Source of the DNA: Methanobacteriaceae archaeon
Lineage (GTDB): Archaea; Methanobacteriota; Methanobacteria; Methanobacteriales; Methanobacteriaceae
NCBI GenBank assembly: GCA_011620845.1
Contig: WOYJ01000010.1
Span: 1-19,012 of the forward strand
Direction: 5' to 3'
DNA length: 19,012 nucleotides
Shown: piece by piece, positions 18,876 through 19,012 of the stretch
Layout of the letters: every line of letters starts with the position of its first letter
Numbering within the stretch: position 1 is the first letter of the stretch
Notes under the pieces: generated by a model
Databases searched by the model: none
What the model was told of the DNA's origin: nothing
Seen by the model: the letters and a program-made list of their open reading frames with translations, nothing else
Made by a program: the position numbers and the translations under genes

Positions 18876-19012
18876 ATGAGCCAACATATAAAGTTTACTG
18901 TACCCATGGAGACAAAATCATTGAAAATAGGAAAATTACCAATAAATATTTAAAAAAGTACTGAATGCTCATTTAAAAAAGGGATAAAACTTAACCATTT
19001 AGATTCCTCAGC
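18876..19012. other. A/T-rich end of the window, no clear gene
   Basis: Beyond the operator-like repeats there is only an A/T-rich stretch with a 25-codon plus-strand frame (18876-18953, starting MSQHIKFTVPMETK) that lacks a convincing ribosome binding site. I see no other feature before the window ends. Confidence 0.4.

Noticed and set aside
18876..18953. A 25-codon plus-strand frame near the window end
   Set aside because: There is no convincing ribosome binding site and it begins right at the palindromes of the opposite promoter. It is too short to support without expression data.
1..19012. CRISPR array, tRNA or rRNA gene, insertion sequence
   Set aside because: I found no regularly spaced repeats, no tRNA-like cloverleaf or rRNA-like sequence, and no transposase or terminal inverted repeats. 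The repeat arrays at 5132 and 6660 are short, degenerate and contiguous, without spacers.

Overview
The window looks like chromosomal DNA from a methanogenic archaeon, most likely a Methanobacterium-like member of the Methanobacteriales. The indications are an archaeal-type inositol-1-phosphate synthase, two DUF2769-type cysteine-rich proteins, a 7TM-PAS-PAS-HisKA_2 sensor kinase, TATA-like boxes, GAGGTGAT-type ribosome binding sites and frequent GTG/TTG starts. No rRNA, tRNA, CRISPR array or intact insertion sequence is visible. The species is inferred from gene families, not proven.

Layout. 54-1424 (+) is a metallo-beta-lactamase/double-rhodanese protein with an ETHE1-like single-iron site. 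1425-1945 holds a decayed small membrane-protein gene. 1946-2152 (-) is a small unknown protein. 2466-2657 (+) is an AbrB-like mini regulator behind a leader with three inverted repeats. A minus-strand block follows at 2718-5449: an AlkD-type DNA glycosylase, an unknown 112-aa protein, two tandem four-helix membrane paralogues, a GyrI-like ligand-binding protein and a PadR C-terminal remnant. 5590-6669 (+) is a membrane acyltransferase, convergent with the next block across a degenerate hairpin-repeat array.

The metabolic core is a minus-strand gene run, transcribed from 12032 down to 6784: class II fumarase, fumarate reductase flavoprotein, fumarate reductase iron-sulfur subunit (start overlapping the previous stop by one base) and a rubredoxin fused to an FMN-dependent 2-hydroxyacid dehydrogenase. 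Fumarase would supply fumarate from malate and FrdAB would reduce it to succinate. Neither a membrane anchor nor the HdrB-like domain of methanogen thiol:fumarate reductase is present, so the electron donor is open. The rubredoxin-FMN protein is the obvious candidate partner. The run is visibly richer in G+C than the kinase beside it.

The right part is on the plus strand: an orphan sensor kinase (12293-14338), a UbiA-family prenyltransferase (14460-15374), two ten-cysteine DUF2769 paralogues (the first preceded by an exact duplicate of its own translation start region), a small multidrug-export-type membrane gene broken by two homopolymer frameshifts (16125-16622), and inositol-1-phosphate synthase (16861-17964). 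The window ends with a minus-strand stand-alone metacaspase-like protease (17995-18801) whose upstream region carries two touching palindromes.
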